A model generated the notes under the pieces. The model did not search any database and was not told the DNA's origin. It was given only the letters and a program-made list of their open reading frames with translations. This document shows positions 1-8,386 of a DNA stretch of 64,000 nt, piece after piece (within the stretch, counting starts at the first letter, position 1; every line of letters begins with the position of its first letter). Source of the DNA: Cyanophora paradoxa (lineage: Eukaryota; Glaucocystophyceae; Cyanophorales; Cyanophoraceae); NCBI GenBank assembly GCA_004431415.1, contig QPMI01000546.1, positions 1 to 64,000 on the forward strand, in the 5' to 3' direction. Position numbers and translations under genes: made by a program.

Positions 1-372
1 CGACTGTGCGTACGTGGTGGGGGGCACTTTGCCGTCCGAGCCTGTGCTGCTGCTGCCCTGCTCGCGAACCGCAGCCACCCGGTAGAGTCGGAGCTCGCCG
101 AAATTAAAGGGCGAGTTCGTGTATGTGAGCGTGGGTGCGTTCACCGTGGCCACCAGCGTCCAGGTGCCGTTGAGGCTCGGTGCCCTATACACATTGTACT
201 TGACGGCGTCGGTGACGGCGACCCAATTCATTTGAAATCCAAAGGTACCGCCCCCATTGTTGAGCACTGAGCCCGATCGGATCTGGGGCCTGCCCACCGT
301 GAGCGAGATCGGCTCCACGCCATACTGCGGCGCCTGCACCACCTGCTTCTTCACGAATACGAAGCGGGGCAT
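1..372 (-). CDS. Fibronectin-III-like protein, N-terminal part, open at window edge
   Basis: The minus strand is open from an ATG at 372 to the window edge (124 codons, no stop). It begins MPRFVFVKKQVVQAPQYG and then shows a beta-rich stretch with the pattern of a fibronectin type III sandwich: a tryptophan strand (FGFQMNWVAV), a strand with YNVYRAP, then TWTLVATVN, then LRLYRVAAV. FN3-like domains of this kind are common in surface, fibre and adhesion proteins of cells and of large DNA viruses. The gene is intronless over the visible part and diverges from the + strand ORF at 412 with a spacer of only 39 bp, which is much tighter than the rest of the window. The FN3 assignment is pattern-based and the function is unknown. 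Confidence 0.6.
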   Translation of the reverse strand, partial: MPRFVFVKKQVVQAPQYGVEPISLTVGRPQIRSGSVLNNGGGTFGFQMNWVAVTDAVKYNVYRAPSLNGTWTLVATVNAPTLTYTNSPFNFGELRLYRVAAVREQGSSSTGSDGKVPPTTYAQS

Positions 373-411
373 GTTCCTCTACGATCCGAAAAAATATCTG
401 CGCCGGGGTAA

Positions 412-1088
412 ATGACTTCCAACTGGTACCAGACCCTCAGCGGCTCACTTGACGTTGGCAACAACACCAAGGATTTCGCGCGCATCCCCTCCGGCAGTTA
501 CGTCGACGTCTTTCTGCAAAATCCCGTCGTGATTCAGGTCGTTCAGAACGCCTACGCCACGCCCAAGATTTACTCCTATCAGCTCTTCTTCGACCCTTGA
601 GCCTCAGCGCAGAGGTCATCGAGCTGCTGCACGAATCCGGCCTCGTGAAAAAGGTGGCGCCGGCGACAGCCACGGCCAACGTCCTGCGCTGTTTGGAAGT
701 TAAGTTCAGGGAGACGGGGTACGGCCCCACCGTGAACCAGTACACCAGTACCGACCTGCCGGGGACGGGTGCGTATACGGCGCGGGGTACGCTCAAGGGC
801 GACGTGCTCTTCACAAAATTCAATCCGAGTCCCGCCACCCTGGGGCCCTCTACACGGGCGGCAACCCGCGCGCTTCCGGGCTACCCCGCTTTCCCTTCAC
901 CTTCTTCAAGTTCCAGGTCTTCCCCTCACGTACGCCGCAGACCAGCCCCATTTCAGCACGGGCGCCAGCCTCTGCGCGGAGCTGCGCGAGTGCTCGATTT
1001 CCTACAGGCACACCACCGGCTCGACGCCGTGCAGCCCGCGGCCCGCATCTCGGGCATCGGCAACGACATCGCCCTCTTCTACGGATAA
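412..1088 (+). pseudogene. Decayed copy A of a tandem virus-like/structural gene
   Basis: An ORF starts at ATG 412 (MTSNWYQTLSGSLDVG) and stops at 598-600, but the homology with copy B continues in other frames: AEVIELLHESGLVKK (from about 606), then LYTGGNPRASGLPRF (about 847), then SLCAELRECSISYRH (about 968), and a C-terminus ISGIGNDIALFYG ending at 1088. These segments line up in order with copy B (for example IELLHESGLVKK with ALWLSGLLKK, and LCAELRE with LMAELIE). At least four frame changes are needed to join them. This is a multiply frameshifted gene, either a true pseudogene or a stretch with many base-call indels. The protein family was not recognised. Confidence 0.55.
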
Positions 1089-1111
1089 TCTTTCTCATTC
1101 GAGATCGCAAA

Positions 1112-1892
1112 ATGCCGACCACCTCGGCCACCATCGTGAAGACCGTGCTGCCTACCCCGATTTCTACGGCGACACCGTAGCGGCCAACGCTGGGACGGAT
1201 TCCGTGGTCTGGGACGGCAACTACGCCTCCATGCTGACCGTGAAAATCCAGAATCCAGTCATGCTGCGCATCACCTCCAACGACTTCGAGAATCCCGCCT
1301 CCTGCTCCGTGTACGTGTACTTTGACATCGACTCGGGCGTGAGCGCGGACGAGGCCGAGGCCCTCTGGCTTTCCGGCCTCCTTAAAAAGATAGAGCCCTC
1401 CGTACCCGATCGGCCCGCGATTCGCGTGCTCGAGCTCAAGTTCACTGCGAACACCGCCCTCACCCGCACATTTAATGGCGGCTCCAAGACTCACATCGAC
1501 GGTGCTGCCATCGATAGCACGCGCAAAACTACACAGGCCGTCCCTTTGAGATGTACAACCTCTGGAAGATGACCGCAAAGGAGATGATGACGAATGCCAC
1601 CACGGGCGGAGTCTCGGGTACCTCGTTTTCCTACGATTCCTCGAATCCCCGTACCCAGGTCTGGCCCCGGCTTCTCTTCACGAAATTCACTTTCAAATTG
1701 TACAACAACATTGCGGGTATGCCTACCTCTGGAATGGTCGTGGGCTCTACCCTCATGGCCGAGCTGATAGAAGCGGAGGCCGACTACACCACCGCCACCA
1801 CCAACCCTGCAAACGGCACGGCTACAAACTACGTAGCCTGGAGCACGATCGACCGTGAGTACGACACTAAGATTCACACCACTAGCATCTAG
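1112..1892 (+). pseudogene. Decayed copy B of the same tandem gene
   Basis: The ATG at 1112 (MPTTSATIVKTV) is followed by a frame change. The body then reads YPDFYGDTVAANAGTDSV through NPVMLRITSNDF, VYVYFDIDSGVS, ALWLSGLLKKIEP and LELKFTANT in one frame, and shifts at the AAAA run near 1526 into the frame of FEMYNLWKMTAKEMM, which ends at the TAG at 1890-1892 (KIHTTSI). Copy A has the same block order: NPVVIQVVQN, then GLVKKV, then LEVKF, then YTGG. So this is a tandem duplication with the second copy better preserved (two frame breaks). It is intronless and rich in beta-type residues, and could be a capsid, fibre or adhesin-like component. No family was recognised. The 3' end overlaps the convergent HNH ORF by 11 bp. 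Confidence 0.5.
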
Positions 1893-2119
1893 ACTGGCTA
1901 AGCTGCATTAGCGCCTGTGCCGCCTCCATCATCTCCGCAATTTCCTCGCTCTTCTCCTGTAAATTGGCGTACCCCCTCCTCTTCTTGCGAATCTCCGACA
2001 TCGATGCCCAGCGCAGGTTCTCCCTCCTGTAGTCCAGCGGGTTGCCGTTGATGTGTTCCACGTAACGACGTCTTGCGAGTCGGTGCACCGGAGCAGGGCC
2101 ATTTTGCCCTAGGTTCGGA
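1882..2119 (-). pseudogene. HNH homing-endonuclease-like ORF, N-terminus displaced by a minisatellite
   Basis: The C-terminal part of the minus-strand ORF carries APVHRLARRR and then YVEHINGNPLDYRRENLR, the classic HNH core: histidine before the IN(G)N turn and an asparagine in the RREN helix. It continues into a basic/helical tail and stops at 1882-1884. HNH enzymes of this type nick or cut DNA and are typical of homing endonucleases in phages, giant viruses and introns. Upstream of about 2119 the reading frame runs into the CCCAAGT array, encoding PKSQVPS repeats, so the native N-terminus is missing. The open frame formally extends to 2238. I treat it as a truncated endonuclease. Confidence 0.7.
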
Positions 2120-2126
2120 AAAACCT

Positions 2127-2178
2127 GGGACTTGGGACTTGGGACTTGGGACTTGGGACTTGGGACTTGGGACTTGGG
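2127..2178. repeat. 7-mer minisatellite array 1 (GGGACTT)
   Basis: About 7.4 tandem copies of GGGACTT. Read on the minus strand it is CCCAAGT, flanked by AACTCTTCCCAAG, the same flank seen at arrays 2 and 3. It is inverted relative to array 2 and interrupts the HNH reading frame. Confidence 0.95.
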
Positions 2179-2604
2179 AAGAGTTGAAACCCAGGTCCCG
2201 GCCCAGACTTTCTCCAGGATCAGAAATTTGTCAGACAAGTCAGGTGAGTTTTTCTACCGACTTTTTTACTCCTACCACCCCTCATACTCTTTTTTACTCG
2301 TAGTCTTTTTTACTCGTATCCCATCTCGTACCCTCCTTCTCTCGACATCTCGCACGAAAACTCCTACCCCTCTTCACATCCTTTTTCGGTTGCATACTCT
2401 CGTGAGCTTTCATGTCCAGTATCATGCTACAAGTCGTACACCAGTTCAGACTCTACCTCGCTTGAAATCTCACCTGGAATGTCACCAGAAACGTCGTATC
2501 CAGAATTCCGTACCCCTTTCTAAGTCTGCCCGGTGGTTAGGGACTTGGTGCAGCAAACTCTCGGATCCAGTGAAACTCTGGGCCCAGACCCTGAGTCTAA
2601 CTCT
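2179..2604. other. AT-richer spacer between two inverted arrays
   Basis: Pyrimidine-rich sequence with repeated TTTTTTACTC/TACTCGTA-like words near 2255-2340. No convincing coding region. It is bounded by oppositely oriented 7-mer arrays, so the whole interval could form a large fold-back. Confidence 0.5.
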
Positions 2605-2644
2605 TCCCAAGTCCCAAGTCCCAAGTCCCAAGTCCCAAGTCCCA
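2605..2644. repeat. 7-mer minisatellite array 2 (CCCAAGT)
   Basis: About 5.5 copies of CCCAAGT preceded by the shared flank GGGCCCAGACCCTGAGTC and AACTCTTCCCAAG, and followed by AAGTCCCAGG. It lies just downstream of the stop of the 2718-3768 ORF. Confidence 0.95.
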
Positions 2645-2717
2645 GGATCGCGCCAAGTCGTAACTGAATAGTCGGCCAATTTTTACAAGTATGTACAATG
2701 GAATGACGCAATACTAT

Positions 2718-3768
2718 TTACAGCATCTCAAAGTCAGAGTCATCATCGGAAACCAAGTCAATCGGGGCCTCGGGCGCCGACTTAAGGGGAATGCGGGGAA
2801 GGGCCTGCGCTGCCTGCACTAAGTCCTGCCGCTCCTGCTCGCGCTGCGCCGCCAAGGCCGCTGCCGCCTCTGCCTCGCGCCGCTGCTGAGCCTCGACGCG
2901 CGCCCTAAGTTCCGCTGCCTCCTTCTTCTTGCGCTCGGCAATCTTGGCCAGCGTCATCTCGCGACGAAGAAGGCGCTCGTGACGCAACTTGCGCCGGAGT
3001 TCGGCCATTTCGCGCTTGGCGATGATGCGCTTCTCAATGGTCTTGACGTGCTGAGTCAGGCGCTTGCTGAAGTGTGACGTGACGCGAGAACGGGCAATGC
3101 CAGCGCCGATCTTCAAGTCTTTTTCGTGTTCCTTGGCGGGATTCTTGACTCGCTCGGAGTTGTCGGTGAATGACGTGGTCTCCATGAACTTCTTCTTGAC
3201 GATTGACTTGGTCTTGATAATGCGGCGCTTGCGAGTCGGGTTTTCGTTGTCGCCTTCAGAGTCGGAAGAGGACTCAGAGTCGTATGGAATCGGCACGTCA
3301 AAGTCGATAAAGTCGTTGATGTCAGACTCGGCGTCAGAGGCCTCGGACTCGGCGTCATCGACTGGCTCGGGAGCGGGCTCGGCGACGGGCTGAGGGCAGA
3401 TGACGACGATGACGGAGGGGGGTAATTCGTGAAGACTTGAGGGGGATAGGCCCAGGCGAGCGTCTCGGCGGCAGACTCGGCGAAAAGCTTGGGGTCGCCC
3501 CAGCCAGTGGGAGTCTTGACCCAGCCGGGGACGGGGGCACGTCGACGGGCTCGGGCTTGGGCTCGGGCTTGGGTTGCTTGGACTTGGGCAGAAGGGAGGA
3601 TACAAAGTTGAGGTTGATGGTATGGAAGCCTTCTCCGCTGTGAGCTTGGTAGAGGTACCCCAGCTTGCGGGCACGCTTCTCCATTTCACGGGTAGGCCAA
3701 TCGCGGGACTTAGCCCACATCTCACGGGCCTTGGCAAGGTCCTCGACAAGCTCAGAGGGAATCGACAT
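2718..3768 (-). CDS. Unknown acidic/coiled-coil protein, two apparent frameshifts
   Basis: The start was chosen at ATG 3768 (MSIPSELVEDLAKAREMW). The first frame gives a small helical N-terminal domain and a PKPEPKPEP linker; a second frame gives VPGWVKTPTGWGDPKLF; a third frame carries the rest to the TAA at 2718. The last part has an acidic serine/aspartate tract (SESSSDSEGDNE), a basic KRRIIKTKSIVKKK segment, and a long charged coiled coil (about 3070-2820) ending in DDDSDFEML. Each switch is mended by one extra G in a G-run on the + strand (near 3533 and 3417), which suggests homopolymer miscounts rather than true decay. It has no introns, unlike the genes beyond 8 kb. The family was not recognised; the acidic-basic-coil layout would suit a nucleic-acid or chromatin associated protein, but this is a guess. 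Confidence 0.55.
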
Positions 3769-4107
3769 CTGCGCAAAGGGAAGAGAGATTAGCAAAGGCA
3801 AAACGTGAGGTGACTGAGAGAGCGGACTTGTGAAAATTCGGAGAGGCGGGGTTTCCTTGGGCTGAGAGAAGGCGGCGAACCCGTTTCAAGAGTGAGCCAA
3901 AATGGCGGCGGACCGCGGTTTTGTGGGCGATTTTTTTCGCGGTCTAGTTCGCAACGGAAAACGTTGCCAACTGGCCTGAAAAAAGCCAAATTTAGCGTTG
4001 GACCGAAGGCAGAAAAAGGGAGCCGGCCTGACGGAAATCGCCCGAGTGCGTCCGCCGAAGGTCGAGTCTCGGATGGGGGGTACACCCTCAGGGGCCCCCC
4101 TGGCCCC
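3769..4107. other. Spacer between two minus-strand ORFs
   Basis: No ORF here has convincing composition. A minus-strand frame is open but has no recognisable motif. It probably holds the promoter of the 2718-3768 gene and the 3' end of the next. Confidence 0.4.
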
Positions 4108-4578
4108 TCACCCTGGTAGTGCCCTCTCAAAGGGATTTTCGAAGCCGTACAATTCTTGGTAAGTCTCGTAATCCGGGCTGTACCCCCTCACAATCTGCGG
4201 GAGCCCCATTGAAAGCCTCCGTCTATCCTCTCTCAATTCCCTGCGGAAAAGTCTACGGTCTTCTCGAGCTTCGCGTGTCACGCCAGCTGGGCGTGGTCTA
4301 TGATTGTTAGGGTTGTCGTAGCCTGGTCCCACCAGCCTCACGAAATTTTCGCGTATGGCCTCGGGGAGGCTCTGGAAACGGCTCGTCGCGTGGAACTCAA
4401 TCCATTCATTGAATCGACGCGGATATTGACGGATGACTTCAAGCACGCCCTGTGTGTTGGGCTCTGGTGTTACGTCGGGGATGTCATGTCCCGTGAGGTG
4501 CCAACGCCAGAACTCGCGCAACCTCTCGAATGCCATATTCAACTCAAAGGGAAAATCGTAATAGAGATTGCCTGACAT
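4108..4578 (-). CDS. Unknown 156-residue protein of the intronless island
   Basis: The start was taken at ATG 4578 (MSGNLYYDFPFELNMAF), because upstream codons read through the CCCAAGT array. The product is 156 residues, with an aromatic N-terminal helix (FERLREFWRWHLTGHD), a middle part with RQYPRRFNEWIEFH, and a highly basic helix (REAREDRRLFRRELREDRRR) before a C-terminus ending ENPFERALPG. No family was recognised. It is intronless, lies on the same strand as the 2718-3768 gene, and has the array element about 60 bp upstream of its start. Confidence 0.55.
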   Translation of the reverse strand: MSGNLYYDFPFELNMAFERLREFWRWHLTGHDIPDVTPEPNTQGVLEVIRQYPRRFNEWIEFHATSRFQSLPEAIRENFVRLVGPGYDNPNNHRPRPAGVTREAREDRRLFRRELREDRRRLSMGLPQIVRGYSPDYETYQELYGFENPFERALPG

Positions 4579-4636
4579 TTTTCTCCCCGTCCGAAAATTT
4601 CCCCGCTTTTGGGTCCAGACTCTGATTCCAACTCTT

Positions 4637-4690
4637 CCCAAGTCCCAAGTCCCAAGTCCCAAGTCCCAAGTCCCAAGTCCCAAGTCCCAG
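4637..4690. repeat. 7-mer minisatellite array 3 (CCCAAGT)
   Basis: About 7.6 copies of CCCAAGT, with the same left flank (GGGTCCAGACTCTGATTCC, then AACTCTTCCCAAG) and right flank AAGTCCCAGG as array 2, in the same orientation. Confidence 0.95.
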
Positions 4691-4814
4691 GTCACATTTT
4701 TCTCCCATTTTGACTCGAGATTCTGACCAAGTCCAAATCCGGGCCCGGGATTCGAACCCTCGTTTTCGATCGATTTCACGCGTGAAAACGGCACTTTTCG
4801 GCCTTTTCCGATTT

Positions 4815-4935
4815 TTCCTTTCTCGCGATCGCATTAATGTCCCCGATCTCGAAATCGCGATCGAAAAGGGTCGCGATCGGGAGAAAATCGCGATCGCCAG
4901 GGTCGTGATCGCCGCGATCGCCAGCCTCGGAGGGG
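4815..4935. other. Cluster of CGATCG palindromes
   Basis: Several CGCGATCG/GCGATCGC/CGATCG sites lie within about 120 bp (for example near 4824, 4856, 4873, 4890 and 4915), much denser than in neighbouring sequence. No gene. It may be a degenerate short repeat or protein-binding cluster. Confidence 0.6.
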
Positions 4936-5081
4936 GTACCCCCACAGCTGTTGCGGCGGTTATAAGAACCTCCGCAATCCAAGCGTCACTTCCGAGTCTC
5001 GAGCTCTCGGAGTTGACTTTTCGCGTTTGGCCCATTGATGGCCCTCTTATATACAGTATTATAGACTACTACTAGGCTAGT

Positions 5082-5253
5082 GCGCCGCGGCCGCCGCGGC
5101 GGCGCCGCGGCGCCGGCGCCGCGGCCGCGGCCCGCGCGGCGCGCGCGGCCCGGGCGGCCGGGCCCGGCGGCGGGCCGGCCCGGGCGCCGGCGGGCCCGCG
5201 CGCGGCGGCGGGGCGGCGGCGCGCCGGCGGCGCCCGCCGCGGGCCGCGGCGCC
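5082..5253. other. 172-nt tract of pure G and C
   Basis: Every base from 5082 to 5253 is G or C, mostly as CCGCGG, GGCGCC, GGCCGG and CCCGGG palindromic words. The open frames on both strands are an artefact of the absence of A and T (no stop codon is possible). Confidence 0.95.
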
Positions 5254-6055
5254 ACAGACTCAGTGACTGCCACTGTCTGCCAGTCACTGCCGACTCACTG
5301 GGCAGTGGGCCCTGATCGATCACGACTCACGAGTGAGCTCGAGATTCACGACGAATCGTCGACGATGATCAATGACTCAGTTAGTGCCTGGCCGCCGGGC
5401 CCCGGCCCCCGGGCCCAGAGGCACTGCGGCAGACTCAGCCTCACTCAGGCACTGCGGCAGTCTGGCAGTGCCTGGCAGTGGCTGGCACTAGTGCTGGGTT
5501 CAGTCAGGCTCCACCCCTGACCCAGTCGCTCAGCCCCCCTGACTGTGACTGAATCAGTCAACCCGAGGTTCAGTCAGGCTACCGTGCAAAAACTGAGGAA
5601 AATGACTCGGAAATGACCCAGATGCGATCCATCTAAGTTGCCAAGCACAGTGCGCGGGCAGTAAGGACTCTACTAAGGAGTGATTAGGCGAGCAAAGCAT
5701 AAGAACACTGGCCCCCGTTAGCCTCGTTAGCGCGGGCGGTTTCGTTCAGATTTTGTTGTTTTTCTGGAGGTAAGACGACAGAAGATCCTTTTTAGATCGA
5801 TCCACGTCGAGCTTCAGATGGAAAAAGCCCACAGGGGGGCACGCTCCCAGCAGGGTTTTGTATGGGACTGAGAGATCCTCAGTCGGCCAATTTGGTGACT
5901 CAGTCGGGTCAGTCAGACCCTCTGACTTTGACTGACAGTGACTGAACCCAGCCCTAGCTGGCACTGCCTGGCAGCAGCCTGGCTGCCCCGGCACTGCCGT
6001 GAGGCCCGGGGGCCGGGACTCTCGAGTCTCTGGCCCGGGAGTCCGAGGACTCCCC
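5254..6055. other. Degenerate CTGCC/CACTG/GACTGA-rich non-coding region
   Basis: The stretch is dominated by scrambled short words (CACTGCC, CTGCCAGT, TCAGTCAG, GACTCAGT) at about 5255-5585 and again at 5880-6000, with short GGCCCCGGGCC palindromes. A related CTGCCAGTG-rich patch occurs at 32290-32400. No gene seen. Confidence 0.5.
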
Positions 6056-6111
6056 GGGAGTCGGGAGTCGGGAGTCGGGAGTCGGGAGTCGGGACTCGGG
6101 AGTCGGGACTC
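6056..6111. repeat. 7-mer minisatellite (GGGAGTC)
   Basis: Eight tandem copies of GGGAGTC, with two units reading GGGACTC. It has the same period as, but a different sequence from, the CCCAAGT arrays. Confidence 0.95.
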
Positions 6112-6394
6112 TGTTAGCGTCAACTTAGCGAGCGCACTGCGGCAGTCTGCAGCTGTCTGCTGCGCAGAGCGCTCAGGCGGCTCGAGCGCTCCCCGGCTGC
6201 GACTACAGCTAGACTGCGAGCACTGCGGCAGCTACAACGAGCCCAGTAAGCTGCGCGCCGCGGCGCTTAGCACTGCGCTAGCACGCGCGTACCGCGATTG
6301 TTGCCACACGGCCGCCGGCGCCCCAGCCCCGGCCCGCTTTCAGCCGCGGCGCGGCGCTGACGAGCTCGAGATACATGTACATGTGTATATATAC

Positions 6395-6621
6395 ACCGAT
6401 ATCGCGATCGCATCGCATCCGCTGGTGTGCATTACATGCAAGCGTGCACATACGTATAAGTATTCTATTAGGCTATGCATACCGGTATGATGTGTCTGCG
6501 TGCACTGCGCGACCGATATCGCGATCGCATCGCATCCGCTGGTGTGCATTACATGCAAGCGTGCACATACGTATAAGTATTCTATTAGGCTATGCATACC
6601 GGTATGATGTGTCTGCGTGCA
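6395..6621. repeat. Tandem duplication, 117-bp unit, two copies
   Basis: The segment starting ACCGATATCGCGATCG at 6395 recurs at 6512 and stays essentially identical through TGTCTGCGTGCA. It contains CATATG/TGCATA-type palindromes and is non-coding. Confidence 0.9.
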
Positions 6622-8386
6622 TATGCATATAACGCTCTCATGCATATATGTGTATGTGTGACCGTCGGACTGCGATACAGCATTAGTACTGACCCGATAG
6701 TCTGCATTTGCGTGCGCAGTTCGAATCATCATTATGACCAACTTGACAAGTGTGGAAAGGCCGATACCTGATCATGATCTGTATGGAATGCAATGTGTAC
6801 CGATACTCCATGGCCAGCACCCGCATGTGCGCAGCTTCCAAAGTTCAAGTTTATGCACGCATAAACGCGCATATCCGCCCCATCAATTGCTTCGATGGTC
6901 TAGATCTGTGGAGCGCAGAGCCGGCGCCGATTGTAAGCGCGGGACAAGGAGAGCGCTACCGCGAGCTCGCTGATTTCACGAGGAACGCGCGTAGAACGCG
7001 TGTGCGCCTTCAGCGCGCCCACACCGGTGCCAGCGCCCATACCAGAGCCGTCGAGCAGCATGCGCAGCACGACACGCTTGAGCTCTGGTCCTGATTGCAA
7101 TCGGCGGTCCGCAGTTGCAGGCTCACCGCGGCACGAGAGATTGGCGAATCGCGGAGTCTGAAGTGTCCATTGCGAAGCCTTCATCTTGAGCCTCGAGCTC
7201 CTTCTACATATATATCCCAGCCTTGAAGATCGGCTATAGTACCTGTGCGCCATATTTCTGACGCGATCTATGACGCGTGATGTTAATGTTCATCCAGTAT
7301 CCTGCGAGTGCAGGCTTGAGCTTGGCCCTCGCGGCCTCAACGCCAGCGAACAGTACGTCAGCGCCAACGAACAGTGGCCTAGGCCCCGGATCCCCGGAGT
7401 CACTCCTCCATTGCTTGCAGGCCGTGCCTTTAAGGGCGAGCCTTGCGATCGATACCGGACGGGCGGGCGGCCGTCCGCGGCCAGCTGCAGCTGCAGGCCC
7501 AGGCCCAGCAGCTCCGGGAATCCGGATCCAGAGCGTTGCCTGCAGCGCTAGCCGCGCGCTGCAGCATTGAGGGAAGGGAGTTCGCGTCGCCGTGCACGTG
7601 CACGCTCGCATCTGGCTTCGATCAGGTAAGAAAAGGACATAGGCGAAACGCAATCGAAGCACAACATGTACATCATGATCAGCCGCTGCTGATCGTTATT
7701 CCGCAGTTTTTTTCCCCTTCAGATCGATCGCCATTCATGAGCTGACAAATGCATGCGAGCAAGTTTCAGATCACGAATTCGAATCTCTGAAAGATCCAAA
7801 ATCCTGAGGTGATCATGACATCAATTCTTTTCAACACTTTTTACGCAACCTTCCGCTGACTGGAAAAAGTCTGTACCGGGATTCTCGGGGCCGATATAAC
7901 AGCCGTTCATTTATCAAATAGCGAATGGAATCCGGAGGTTTCCTTGAGCTTGGCGATCTCCTGAAGCTAGCGCTTGGCCCCCCTTCGAATTCGGGAATGA
8001 CGCAAACAGGCACGCGCAAGCTTTAAAAAGCGTATTTCGGCTCGCGAGTGAATATTAAATGCGCGCGATTTTTGCAGAATGTGCGATCGGCGACATTGCT
8101 CGAGACGCACGAATAAACATCTCCGCTTCGGTATTATCGGAGACCGCGAGGAGTGGGAGGCGGCGGAGTCGCCCGGGTGGGAGCTCGCATGCGAGAACAC
8201 TTTTTTTGCAATTCCTTCTCTGCCTCCTCCTGCTGTCAATGAACACGGCGAGGACCGACGCGTGGTGCGCGGAAGCGGGAATTTTCTCGTGCACGCGGCG
8301 CCGTCATGCGCAGTACTAGTGCTAGCCGCGTCTAAAATGCGCGTTCCCCCAACTTCAATATCTGCTAATTGTAAGCGCGAGCGCAG
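6622..8386. other. No confident gene; may hold 5' exons of the giant repeat gene
   Basis: The sequence is near-balanced in composition, with short open frames on both strands but none with a recognisable domain. The giant gene that follows clearly has an exon before 8387 (the exon at 8387 opens in mid-codon), so its start and first exon should lie here. A + frame from about 8079 reads into that exon and includes SGNFLVHAAPSCAVLVLA, a candidate but unproven N-terminus. Confidence 0.35.

Noticed and set aside
2127-2178. Telomeric repeat
   Set aside because: The 7-mer CCCAAGT resembles plant-type telomere units but is internal, short, present in both orientations, and embedded in a larger conserved flank.
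5080-5520. Overlapping Arg/Ala/Gly/Pro-rich ORFs on both strands
   Set aside because: They are the product of an all-G/C tract in which stop codons cannot occur.
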